NCBI RefSeq assembly: GCF_003605645.1
Contig: NZ_QVMU01000002.1
Coordinates: forward strand, 186,001 to 250,000
Source: Vibrio sinensis
GTDB taxonomy: Bacteria; Pseudomonadota; Gammaproteobacteria; Enterobacterales; Vibrionaceae
Reading direction: 5' to 3'
DNA length: 64,000 nt
Positions 1 through 7,454 of the stretch are shown here, in pieces. Position 1 is the first letter of the stretch, and each line of letters starts with the position of its first letter. Both the position numbers and the translations under genes were made by a program. A model generated the notes under the pieces. The model was not told the DNA's origin, made no database searches, and was given only the letters and a program-made list of their open reading frames with translations.

Positions 1-1106
1 CAAAGTACCTTTTACTTCTTCTGTTGCTTGGCGGCTGCTCCACTGCGCCTCAACAACCTTGCATATGTAGCAATCCGTTACCTCCTGTGACAACAGCCCC
101 TGTCAATCCAAACAACGATAAAGAAAGCGTTAATCAACTGCTGGCTTATATTGCTCAAGTGGCAAAAGACCGCTGGGGAGAAGATGACTTTGTTGAAGCG
201 GGTAAACACCGATACGTAAAATATCTTGATGGTTATACCACTCGTGCTCATATCGACTTTGAAGCGGGTAAGATTTATGTATCGACAATCTCTCAATATC
301 AACCTGAACATAAACTACAAAAAGCGATTGTTCAGACGCTTTTAATGCCAGCAGATCCTGCTAACGCTGAACTCTTTAGTGATAAAGAAGCAATAATAAA
401 AGGTAAACCATTCTTGCTGGGTCAAGTTGTTGATCACGAGGGTAAACCGATTGAATGGGAATGGCGTGCTAATCGCTACGCTGATTACCTAATGGCGAAT
501 AAGTTACAATCGAAAAGCATCAAACGTGGCAACGCCTACTACGTGGAAATCACCATGGTGAAAGATCACCTAGAGCAACGTGAATACCAATATGCAGGGC
601 TTATCCGTGATGCGGCTCAACGTTACGGATTATCGGAAGATTTGATCTATTCCATCATCAAAACAGAAAGTAGCTTTAACCCTTACGCAGTTAGCCATGC
701 TGGAGCTTATGGTTTGATGCAGGTTATTCCAAAAACTGCCGGTGCAGATGTATTTAACCTAGTAAAGAAAAAGCCTGGAATTCCAACCAAGGAATACTTA
801 TTTGATCCGGCGAGCAACATTGATACAGGCGCTGCTTATTTTTATATATTGAAAAATCGCTATCTAAAAGATGTTAAGCATCCGACATCAATGCACTTTA
901 GTATGATTTCAGCATATAACGGCGGAACTGGTGGTGTGTTATCAACATTTGATAGCGATCGTAAGCGAGCAATGGTCAAGCTAAACAATCTGTCGCCAAA
1001 TCAAGTGTACGATGCATTAACAACGAAGCACCCTAAAGGGGAAGCTCGTCGCTATTTGCAAAAAGTACTCTACTTCCAGAAAGATTTTAGTGAAGGGAAA
1101 CTGTAG
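1..1106 (+). CDS. mltC: Membrane-bound lytic murein transglycosylase C (5' end outside window)
   Basis: Outer-membrane lipoprotein that cleaves the glycan strands of peptidoglycan, leaving 1,6-anhydromuramyl ends. The frame is open from base 3: one Lys, a Tyr and a run of Leu lead straight into a lipobox (LLGGC, Cys codon 36-38). The real start therefore lies a few codons left of the window, and the TTG at 24 is internal to the signal peptide. The N-terminal half is the MltC-specific domain. The C-terminal half is an SLT lysozyme-like domain with the catalytic Glu in KTESSFNPYAVS, then AYGLMQ and the AYNGG motif. The 3' end is complete and is followed by a terminator shared with convergent nnrS. 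Confidence 0.95.
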   Translation, partial: KYLLLLLLLGGCSTAPQQPCICSNPLPPVTTAPVNPNNDKESVNQLLAYIAQVAKDRWGEDDFVEAGKHRYVKYLDGYTTRAHIDFEAGKIYVSTISQYQPEHKLQKAIVQTLLMPADPANAELFSDKEAIIKGKPFLLGQVVDHEGKPIEWEWRANRYADYLMANKLQSKSIKRGNAYYVEITMVKDHLEQREYQYAGLIRDAAQRYGLSEDLIYSIIKTESSFNPYAVSHAGAYGLMQVIPKTAGADVFNLVKKKPGIPTKEYLFDPASNIDTGAAYFYILKNRYLKDVKHPTSMHFSMISAYNGGTGGVLSTFDSDRKRAMVKLNNLSPNQVYDALTTKHPKGEARRYLQKVLYFQKDFSEGKL

Positions 1107-1152
1107 TCGTTAGCTTATTACGATTCTCTCGTAAGCACTGGCTTATTTGCAT

Positions 1153-1182
1153 AAAAAAGGCTTGGGATTCCCAAGCCTTTTT
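1153..1182. terminator. Bidirectional intrinsic terminator between mltC and nnrS
   Basis: A perfect stem of 11 bp or more (AAAGGCTTGGG with its complement, loop ATT) is flanked by an A run on the left and a T run on the right. It can therefore stop transcription from both convergent genes. Confidence 0.85.
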
Positions 1183-1244
1183 GCATCTAATTTTTTCCCG
1201 TCCTAACGTGTATTAATTTAAATCAAATGATCACATCTCATCCA

Positions 1245-2429
1245 TCAACCGGGATGTCCATCAGCGCGCGGTGTCATCAACATATAACCAAATTTCATCA
1301 CAAACAAACCGAATGCAAGAATCCAAAGCGCTCCACTGATATTAATAAACATCAGTAAATATTCAGGCCATAATGCGACACCAATACCTCGAACGACCGC
1401 TGAAATAATAATTGCTGCAAAAGCAATTCCCATCGTCGGCCCCTGATAGATATTTCGCCCAGTATGCCCCATGGTGACACGAGAGATCATAGCTAAAACC
1501 AAACCACCCAGTCCGCCAATAGCAAAGAGATGCAACATATTGTGTGTTGCAAATGGATTATCCCATAAGCCTCGAATCAACAGACTAGCTGGGATGCACA
1601 AATAACTCAGATGAAGAGACCACACCAACGGCTCTGACAAAGTACGCCAAGGCTTCCAACGTAACAAACGAACAAGCTGCGCAATCCCGGCGAAGATCAT
1701 CAACGGCTGACCGATTTCAGAAAACGTAATCGGGAAAAAACTTAGCAAAAATAAGCCGACTAAAGGAAGATTCGCAGCCCATTCTAACCACGCCATAGGC
1801 TGCGCTTTTTCAAAGTTAAATCGACGAGCCGTAAAAAATGGAATGACTCGACCTCCCATGACTGAGAGTAATAACGTAAACCACCATAACATCGCCTGCC
1901 AAACTGCTGATGACGTAAACGGTGGCATACCTTTTATCGTCGCATAACTGGCAAAGTTAGCCACGATTGCTAATACAAATAATGGAATAAAAAAGAGATT
2001 TCTCCACCCTTTCGCTCGAATCACGCGCCAGCCAATCTCATAAGCAGTTAAAGCAAGAAATAACGCTTCAATACTAGAGATAATCCAAAGCGGTGTCTCA
2101 GTCCAAAATAACAACCTCGGCAACATCCATAGGGCCACGAGCATAGCTAATCGATATTGCTTCGTCCCATTCACTCCCGTCCAATTTTGAACAGCCGTAA
2201 GAACAAAACCCACTACAATTGCCATCGCAAAACCAAACAACATTTCGTGCACATGCCACCACAATGCTGGAACATGTAATTGCGGTGGTTGTCCTGTTTG
2301 GAACATCCATACCCACATCGCAATCGCAAAAATTGCGTAGACGGAACCGAGTAAGAAGAAAGGACGAAATCCGAGTCTAAGCACGGCAGGAATGGCTTCT
2401 TCCACTTTTTTATCTGTTATATTGAGCAA
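1245..2429 (-). CDS. nnrS: NnrS family membrane protein
   Basis: Polytopic inner-membrane protein of the NnrS family (394 residues, about twelve hydrophobic segments). In V. cholerae and Rhodobacter the family is linked to haem/copper binding and to relief of nitric-oxide stress. Recognisable features are the early FRPFFLLG segment, WWHVHEMLFGF with a conserved His pair, GGRVIPFFT, and the late His-containing HMLHLFAIGG and SRVTMGHTGR. The start is a TTG preceded by GGGAGAG with 8 nt spacing, and no better start lies upstream. It is a single-gene unit, convergent with mltC. A partial FNR-like box lies 62-75 bp upstream. The family assignment is strong; the exact biochemical role is not settled. 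Confidence 0.9.
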   Translation of the reverse strand: MLNITDKKVEEAIPAVLRLGFRPFFLLGSVYAIFAIAMWVWMFQTGQPPQLHVPALWWHVHEMLFGFAMAIVVGFVLTAVQNWTGVNGTKQYRLAMLVALWMLPRLLFWTETPLWIISSIEALFLALTAYEIGWRVIRAKGWRNLFFIPLFVLAIVANFASYATIKGMPPFTSSAVWQAMLWWFTLLLSVMGGRVIPFFTARRFNFEKAQPMAWLEWAANLPLVGLFLLSFFPITFSEIGQPLMIFAGIAQLVRLLRWKPWRTLSEPLVWSLHLSYLCIPASLLIRGLWDNPFATHNMLHLFAIGGLGGLVLAMISRVTMGHTGRNIYQGPTMGIAFAAIIISAVVRGIGVALWPEYLLMFINISGALWILAFGLFVMKFGYMLMTPRADGHPG

Positions 2430-2490
2430 AACGTAACTCTCCCATAGAATTCTATGTAAGCGTAGAGCATATTTCGTTCCAACTTTTAAA

Positions 2491-2504
2491 GTTATTTAAA
2501 TCAA
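2491..2504 (-). promoter_or_regulatory. Possible FNR box upstream of nnrS
   Basis: On the minus strand this reads TTGATTTAAATAAC, 8 of 10 positions of TTGAT-N4-ATCAA. It lies about 70 bp before the nnrS start, compatible with a class II activator position, but no clear -10 element is seen. Tentative. Confidence 0.35.
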
Positions 2505-2542
2505 TATGTTAAGTTTAGTTATGGATGATAAGAAGTCATTTA

Positions 2543-2561
2543 GACCTATTACATATAGGTC
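2543..2561. repeat. 19-bp dyad between nnrS and the next gene
   Basis: A perfect inverted repeat, GACCTAT-TACAT-ATAGGTC, lies in the divergent gap between nnrS and the gamma-glutamylcyclotransferase-like gene. Size and symmetry fit a protein-binding operator. The regulator is unknown and I do not recognise it as an NsrR or NorR site. Confidence 0.45.
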
Positions 2562-2716
2562 ACTTTGACTCTTTGAGGTCTTTTTAACTAAAGATATTTA
2601 TTCGTTCTATTGTTATACAGTCATAAATATCATGGCATTCAACACGATACTCACCAAAATAGTTGAGGCCGTGAATCGTAATCTAAACTCAATCAAAGCA
2701 CTGCGAGAGGAAAATA

Positions 2717-3283
2717 ATGGCAATCTATATTTTTGGTTATGGCAGTTTAATGAACTCCGCTTCTCGCCAACTTACCGGTCAAACATCAGCAGCAGTTCCT
2801 AGTATTATCCACGGCTTTCGTCGCTCTTGGGGGAAGATTGATGATAGTTATAGCTTATCTCCTCTTGTTGTTGCTCGAGGTGATGGCCTAGTCAATGGTG
2901 TCTTACTCAAAGTTGATCAAAAAGAGTTGATCGAGTTTGACCGCAGAGAACGTGGCTATCATAGAGTTGCCGTCATGACAAAACAGATCGAATCACAGCT
3001 CATGATTCAAGATGAAGATGAGGTTTGGGTATACATCAAAAATGATGCTGTACCTCCGTGTGAATTGAGTCCAATTATGCAAACTTATGTCGATACCGTC
3101 ATAGCGGGATGTTTAGAAATTTCCGAACAGTTCGCTCTCCAGTTCGTCGAACATACCATCGGCTGGCATCACCCATTAGAAAATGATCGTCATGCACCAA
3201 AGTATGGCAACCTTGCCGGTGTAACGACTGAGCATCATTCTGCCATTGACCGACTTGTCGCTCCAGTCATCACCAAGTTATAG
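2717..3283 (+). CDS. Gamma-glutamylcyclotransferase / AIG2-like family protein
   Basis: Protein of 188 residues with the cyclotransferase-fold signature near its start (IFGYGSLMN, the substrate-loop YGSL motif). GFRRSWGK and FDRRERGYHRVAV follow, the latter carrying the acidic/basic pattern expected near the active site. Relatives release 5-oxoproline from gamma-glutamyl amines or peptides, or belong to the broader AIG2 group whose substrates are unknown, so the substrate cannot be stated. It starts at an ATG with GAGGAAA 6 nt upstream. Monocistronic by spacing (216 bp to the next gene). Confidence 0.8.
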   Translation: MAIYIFGYGSLMNSASRQLTGQTSAAVPSIIHGFRRSWGKIDDSYSLSPLVVARGDGLVNGVLLKVDQKELIEFDRRERGYHRVAVMTKQIESQLMIQDEDEVWVYIKNDAVPPCELSPIMQTYVDTVIAGCLEISEQFALQFVEHTIGWHHPLENDRHAPKYGNLAGVTTEHHSAIDRLVAPVITKL

Positions 3284-3384
3284 CTCTCATACCCCCTCAT
3301 TTTACACTTTCATATTCTCTATCAATTCAAATAAATGGGCAGAAAACAAACAGCTGCCCTTTTATCACTCAATAAGAAAAAGTG

Positions 3385-3413
3385 TTATACAGATCACATA
3401 TTGTCTATATAAT
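3385..3413 (+). promoter_or_regulatory. Sigma70-type promoter of the MATE gene
   Basis: TTATAC (3385-3390), a 17-bp spacer and a perfect TATAAT (3408-3413). The predicted transcription start is about 80 bp before the ATG at 3500. Confidence 0.6.
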
Positions 3414-3499
3414 ACGCGACCAACAAACCACCAGCTTTTGTCCTTTTTTTACTCACCTTGGTTGTTTGTTCCCGTACTAACTTCTTTGAGCATCAAACC

Positions 3500-4843
3500 A
3501 TGGCATCGCACAATTCAGATCTAGATAAACGCATGAGCATAGTGGCATTAACTTGGCCGCTATTTGTAGAAATAATGCTTCGTACTGCACTAAATACCAG
3601 TGACGTATTTATGCTCAGTGGCTATTCAGACAAAGCGGTATCCGCTGTTGGCGTCATTTCACAACTCTCCTTTTTCCTGATCATTATTTCCACTATGGTC
3701 AGCAGTGGTACGGGTATCTTAATCGCACAATATAATGGTTCAGGTCGCGCTCAAGATTCAGCGCACGTTGCGATTGCCAGCCTAATCATGTCCGTAATGG
3801 TCGGTGCCTTTCTTAGCGTTTTCTCAGTAGTTGCTGCCTATCAGTTTCTCCCATTTTATGGGCTCGAAACTCAGGTTGAACAATATGCTCAGGAGTACCT
3901 AGTGATCAGTGGGGCGATGACGTTTAACATAACCATCGGTATCGTACTGACGACTATTTTGCGCAGCCATGGCTTTTCACGTTCACCAATGGTCATTAAC
4001 TTAATTTCAGGGGTGATTAACATCACCGGTAACTACATCGCTTTATACCAACCATTTGGTATTCCAGTTTTTGGTGTTGCAGGCGTGGCGGTAGCGACAG
4101 TCACCAGCCAAGTTATTGGTACGCTACTACTTTGGGTGAAGATTCGAAAAACAACAATTGAATTACCGTTTGGAGAGTGGCGAATCATTCCAAGCACTAT
4201 TTATAAGCGTATTGTTCGTATCGGTGTAATGAATGCCGGAGAAGCTCTCTCCTACAATGTTGCGCAGATCGTTATCATCTACTTTGTGGTGCAAATGGGA
4301 ACCGCTTCCTTAGCTGCTTATACTTACGCACAAAATATTGCCCGCTTGTCATTTGCTTTTGCATTGGCCGTGGGTCAAGGCAGCCAAATTCAGACCGGCT
4401 ATTTTATTGGTAGAGGTTGGATAGACTCAATTTTGAAGCGAGTACAACGCTATTTCGTTGTCGGTTTTATTGTTTCAACATCAGTCACCGTGCTCATTTA
4501 CTTACTTCGAGACAGCATCATTCCTCTGTTCACGAAAGAACCGGAAATCGCAGCACTCACAGCTAGCCTTATCGCCGGCTCAATTTTGCTTGAATCAGGA
4601 CGCGTATTTAATTTAATTTTTATCTCCGCGCTCAAGGCCGCTGGTGATATTAAATTTCCAGTTCAGATGGGAATCTTAAGTATGTGGGGACTGGGAGTAT
4701 GTTTAAGCTACCTATTTGGTGTTCATTGGGGATATGGAGCCTTGGGTGCTTGGCTTGCTATTGCTATGGATGAATGGTTCCGAGGTATCGTTATGGCCTA
4801 TCGCTGGCGTAGTAAAAAATGGACTCGTTACCAACTAACTTAA
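3500..4843 (+). CDS. MATE family multidrug efflux transporter
   Basis: Inner-membrane antiporter of the multidrug and toxic compound extrusion family, which exports cationic drugs or metabolites in exchange for Na+ or H+. The protein has 447 residues and twelve hydrophobic segments in two homologous halves. TWPLFVEIMLRTALNTSDVF opens the first half and NAGEALSYNVAQI opens the second. It differs clearly from V. cholerae NorM/VcmA, so a NorM symbol is not given. The frame stays open to a TTG at 3458, but the ATG at 3500 sits at the usual family N-terminus and behind a good promoter. Substrate unknown. Confidence 0.85.
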   Translation: MASHNSDLDKRMSIVALTWPLFVEIMLRTALNTSDVFMLSGYSDKAVSAVGVISQLSFFLIIISTMVSSGTGILIAQYNGSGRAQDSAHVAIASLIMSVMVGAFLSVFSVVAAYQFLPFYGLETQVEQYAQEYLVISGAMTFNITIGIVLTTILRSHGFSRSPMVINLISGVINITGNYIALYQPFGIPVFGVAGVAVATVTSQVIGTLLLWVKIRKTTIELPFGEWRIIPSTIYKRIVRIGVMNAGEALSYNVAQIVIIYFVVQMGTASLAAYTYAQNIARLSFAFALAVGQGSQIQTGYFIGRGWIDSILKRVQRYFVVGFIVSTSVTVLIYLLRDSIIPLFTKEPEIAALTASLIAGSILLESGRVFNLIFISALKAAGDIKFPVQMGILSMWGLGVCLSYLFGVHWGYGALGAWLAIAMDEWFRGIVMAYRWRSKKWTRYQLT

Positions 4844-4859
4844 AACAAGCCTTTTTTAG

Positions 4860-4889
4860 GGCGGTAGCTATAAAGTGCTATCGCCTATT
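4860..4889 (+). terminator. Intrinsic terminator after the MATE gene
   Basis: A 9-bp stem (GGCGGTAGC with GCTATCGCC, allowing one G-U pair) has an 8-nt loop and is followed by TATTT. The T tract is short, so strength is uncertain. Confidence 0.6.
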
Positions 4890-4926
4890 TAACCCCATCA
4901 ACCTCTCATTTGATTCCGAAAATTGA

Positions 4927-5853
4927 CTAATCAGGCGTACTATTAATTACTTGCTCAACTACTTCTCGTAACCAGATATTTTTATCTTCATTGCTGCGAC
5001 TGGTATGCCAGAGCATAGCGATATCAAAATCAGGCACAATTACTGGTGGTTGAATCGCTATTAACTGATCATCAAACCCCTCAGCTAATGCCATTTTTTC
5101 AGGCACAATCGCTATCAAACGGCGGCTTTTTAATAAGTTTCGCACCGTCAAAAAATTACGTGATGCCACGGTTACTTTGCGCTTTAAGCCATGCTCTGCA
5201 AGCTTTTTGTCTACTTGTGTCATTAAGCTCCCATCAGGGCTAACCAAGGCTTGTTCTATATCAGCAAACTGCGCTAAAGAAAGAGGTGTGTATTCCTCTG
5301 TTACCCACGAGCGGTCACATAAACAAACATGCTTTTCGGTATAAAGAAACTGGCTATCAAAGTTATCATCCAGCACTGGCATACTGCCAATCAACACATC
5401 CAACTTTTCTTGCTCGGTTACAGCGATATAGTTACTACGGTTGACGTTGATAAAACTGATTTGAGCATCCGGCGCACGTTGTCTAATCTCATCATAAAGC
5501 ATCGGCGCAAAAATAAACTCAGCGTAATCAGTTAAACCAATACGGCATACCCCTGTATATTTACTTGGTTCAAACACCGATTTAGTCAGTAAATTGGTCG
5601 CGATAGAATCCAATAAAGAATGAACAGTGGGAGCAATATGATGAGCATGCTCAGTAGGTTCCATCCTATGCCCTTTACGTTCAAACAGAGCATCATCAAG
5701 TAAAAGACGTAAACGCGCTAGGCTGTGGCTCATTGCTGATTGACTCACAAACGCTTTATCAGCCGCAATGCTCACACTCCGGTATCGGTACAAATAGGAA
5801 AAAGAGACAAGTAGGTTTAAATCTACATTTCGCCACGACACGTCTTCTGCCAT
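4927..5853 (-). CDS. LysR family transcriptional regulator, divergent from chrA
   Basis: LysR-type regulator of about 308 residues. The N-terminal winged helix-turn-helix (VDLNLLVSFSYLYRYRSVS, then AFVSQSAMSHSLARLR) is followed by a periplasmic-binding-protein-like effector domain with SRNFLTVRNLLKSRRLIAIVP. The ATG at 5853 has GGTGA 5 nt upstream. An in-frame ATG at 5865 is the alternative. It is transcribed divergently from the chromate transporter gene with about 120 bp between them. In this family that layout usually means it controls the neighbour, which is an inference here. Effector unknown. Confidence 0.85.
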   Translation of the reverse strand: MAEDVSWRNVDLNLLVSFSYLYRYRSVSIAADKAFVSQSAMSHSLARLRLLLDDALFERKGHRMEPTEHAHHIAPTVHSLLDSIATNLLTKSVFEPSKYTGVCRIGLTDYAEFIFAPMLYDEIRQRAPDAQISFINVNRSNYIAVTEQEKLDVLIGSMPVLDDNFDSQFLYTEKHVCLCDRSWVTEEYTPLSLAQFADIEQALVSPDGSLMTQVDKKLAEHGLKRKVTVASRNFLTVRNLLKSRRLIAIVPEKMALAEGFDDQLIAIQPPVIVPDFDIAMLWHTSRSNEDKNIWLREVVEQVINSTPD

Positions 5854-5891
5854 TTTTTCACCCATATCACACTCATCCCATTTAATTCATA

Positions 5892-5909
5892 GATAAGATT
5901 AAAATTATC
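5892..5909. promoter_or_regulatory. Dyad in the lysR/chrA divergent gap
   Basis: GATAA and TTATC flank 8 bp (5892-5896 and 5905-5909). Partial dyads with an A/T-rich centre are typical of LysR recognition sites. It is the best symmetry in this 120-bp gap. Confidence 0.4.
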
Positions 5910-5975
5910 AATTTGAATCATTCTAGTGCATTTCATACAGTAACGGCAGTTCTTAACTATTCGTAATGGCTCTAC

Positions 5976-7115
5976 ATGTTCAACATTTTTAAAACTTTCT
6001 TTTGGTTAGGCTGGATCAGCTTTGGTGGGCCAGCGGCTCATATCGGTTATTTCCGTCAAACATTCGTCGAAAAACTAAAATGGTTGGACGATAGTGATTA
6101 CGCACAGATTGTCGCGCTGAGCCAATTTTTACCAGGCCCAGGCTCAAGCCAAGTCGGATTTGCCGTTGGTTATAAACGAGGCGGATTACTCGGCGCTTGC
6201 GCGGCTTTCCTTGGCTTTACACTACCTTCCATCTTAATCATGCTGGCTCTGGCAATCGTCAGTAGCCAAATCACTGAAACTGAATTATTCCAAAATATTG
6301 TTCATGGTTTGAAACTACTCGCGGTGGTTGTCGTTGCAGACGCAATTTTAGGAATGTATAAAAATTTCTGTAAAGAGAAGATCTCTATCAGTTTATGCCT
6401 GGTTACTGCGGTTGCTCTACTGGTATTACCGAGTATCGGGACACAAATGGTTGTGCTTGCCATTGCTGCATGTATCGGTGCTCGATTGCTACGAGGAGAA
6501 GATGCCAGAGACAATGCCCCCTTTAAACCTAGCATCATGCCATTGGTTTTATTTGCTGTGTTACTACTTGGTATGCCTCTGATTGCTAGTCATTTCCCAT
6601 TGTTAGCCTTGTTCAACGACTTCTTCCAAGCTGGTAGTTTGGTATTTGGTGGCGGTCATGTCGTTCTACCGTTATTGCAAAACATTGTGGGCGACCAACT
6701 TAGTCAGGATGCATTCTTAACTGGGTACGCCGCAGCGCAAGCGGTTCCGGGGCCAATGTTTACTTTTGCTACTTATATTGGTTATGAGTTGCTGCCGCAA
6801 ACGCCGATTCTTGGAGCATTAGTTGCGACCATCGCCGTGTTTTTACCCGGCTTCCTGTTACTTCTTGGTGTGCTAAAGAATTGGCAATCTTTAGCTCAAA
6901 AACCAATGATTTCAGGTGCGGTTAGTGGTGTAAATGCCGCCGTAGTCGGATTATTGATTTCAGCGCTTTACCAACCTGTCTTTACTAGTGCGGTATATCA
7001 GCCATTGGATTTTGCATTGATTCTAGTGGGCTTTTACCTACTTAAACAATTGAAGCTGCCTATCATCTGGATGGTTATTTTCTTTATGACAGCTGGCGTT
7101 ATCAGCGGTTTATAA
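5976..7115 (+). CDS. chrA: Chromate transporter, CHR family (long form)
   Basis: Inner-membrane transporter of the CHR superfamily, 379 residues, in the two-domain long form. The first half carries FGGPAAHIGYFR and LPGPGSSQVGFAVGY. The second half repeats the pattern with FGGGHVVLPLLQ and AVPGPMFTFATYIGY. Characterised members export chromate; sulfate or another anion is possible in marine bacteria, and the sequence does not decide it. The ATG at 5976 is the first good start; the ribosome binding site is weak. A lysR gene is divergent to it and a strong terminator follows. Confidence 0.88.
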   Translation: MFNIFKTFFWLGWISFGGPAAHIGYFRQTFVEKLKWLDDSDYAQIVALSQFLPGPGSSQVGFAVGYKRGGLLGACAAFLGFTLPSILIMLALAIVSSQITETELFQNIVHGLKLLAVVVVADAILGMYKNFCKEKISISLCLVTAVALLVLPSIGTQMVVLAIAACIGARLLRGEDARDNAPFKPSIMPLVLFAVLLLGMPLIASHFPLLALFNDFFQAGSLVFGGGHVVLPLLQNIVGDQLSQDAFLTGYAAAQAVPGPMFTFATYIGYELLPQTPILGALVATIAVFLPGFLLLLGVLKNWQSLAQKPMISGAVSGVNAAVVGLLISALYQPVFTSAVYQPLDFALILVGFYLLKQLKLPIIWMVIFFMTAGVISGL

Positions 7116-7118
7116 ACA

Positions 7119-7149
7119 AAAAAGAGACGCTAATCGCGTCTCTTTTTTA
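7119..7149 (+). terminator. Intrinsic terminator after chrA
   Basis: AAAAGAGACGC pairs with GCGTCTCTTTT around a 5-nt loop and ends in a T run, immediately after the chrA stop codon. Confidence 0.88.
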
Positions 7150-7454
7150 TTTACACAGGGTTCCAGTTTTTGAGTTTAATGAGCCCCGAACACACGCCTA
7201 CAGAACACGTTTCACGACCAACTATTTTCCACCGATATGGGTATGGTCATTATCCATCTCCCTGCATCCCCAAGGATTTGTATCCATCATTTTCATACCT
7301 CTTAAGTATAGAGTTCTGTTAGCACGCTCACTGATATGAATAAAAATACAACAACATAGATTCCCGAGTTTGAAAAACATGTTATTATTTAACAAATACA
7401 TAACAAACAACAATAATAATCCTGATTACTAGGTCAATAACATGGAGTTAGAGA
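7150..7454. other. Gap between chrA and the acyl-CoA synthetase gene
   Basis: About 305 bp. The only coding candidate is the 22-residue minus-strand ORF at 7222-7290. The right end (7380-7454) is AT-rich and should hold the promoter of the synthetase gene, but no clear -35/-10 pair was identified. Confidence 0.6.
7222..7290 (-). CDS. Possible small protein, 22 residues
   Basis: Unrecognised small ORF reading MMDTNPWGCREMDND and ending in HTHIGGK. AAGAGG lies 7 nt before the ATG at 7290, good Shine-Dalgarno spacing. The frame is open further upstream, but that extension has an unnatural composition. The residues (Trp, Cys, several His and Asp) are not what random AT-rich DNA usually gives, and could suit metal binding, which is speculation. 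It is convergent with chrA. It may be noise; conservation in other Vibrio genomes would decide. Confidence 0.35.
   Translation of the reverse strand: MMDTNPWGCREMDNDHTHIGGK

Noticed and set aside
3246..3524. 92-codon plus-strand ORF between the cyclotransferase-like and MATE genes
   Set aside because: It overlaps the end of one gene and the start of the next, covers the MATE promoter and has no family resemblance.
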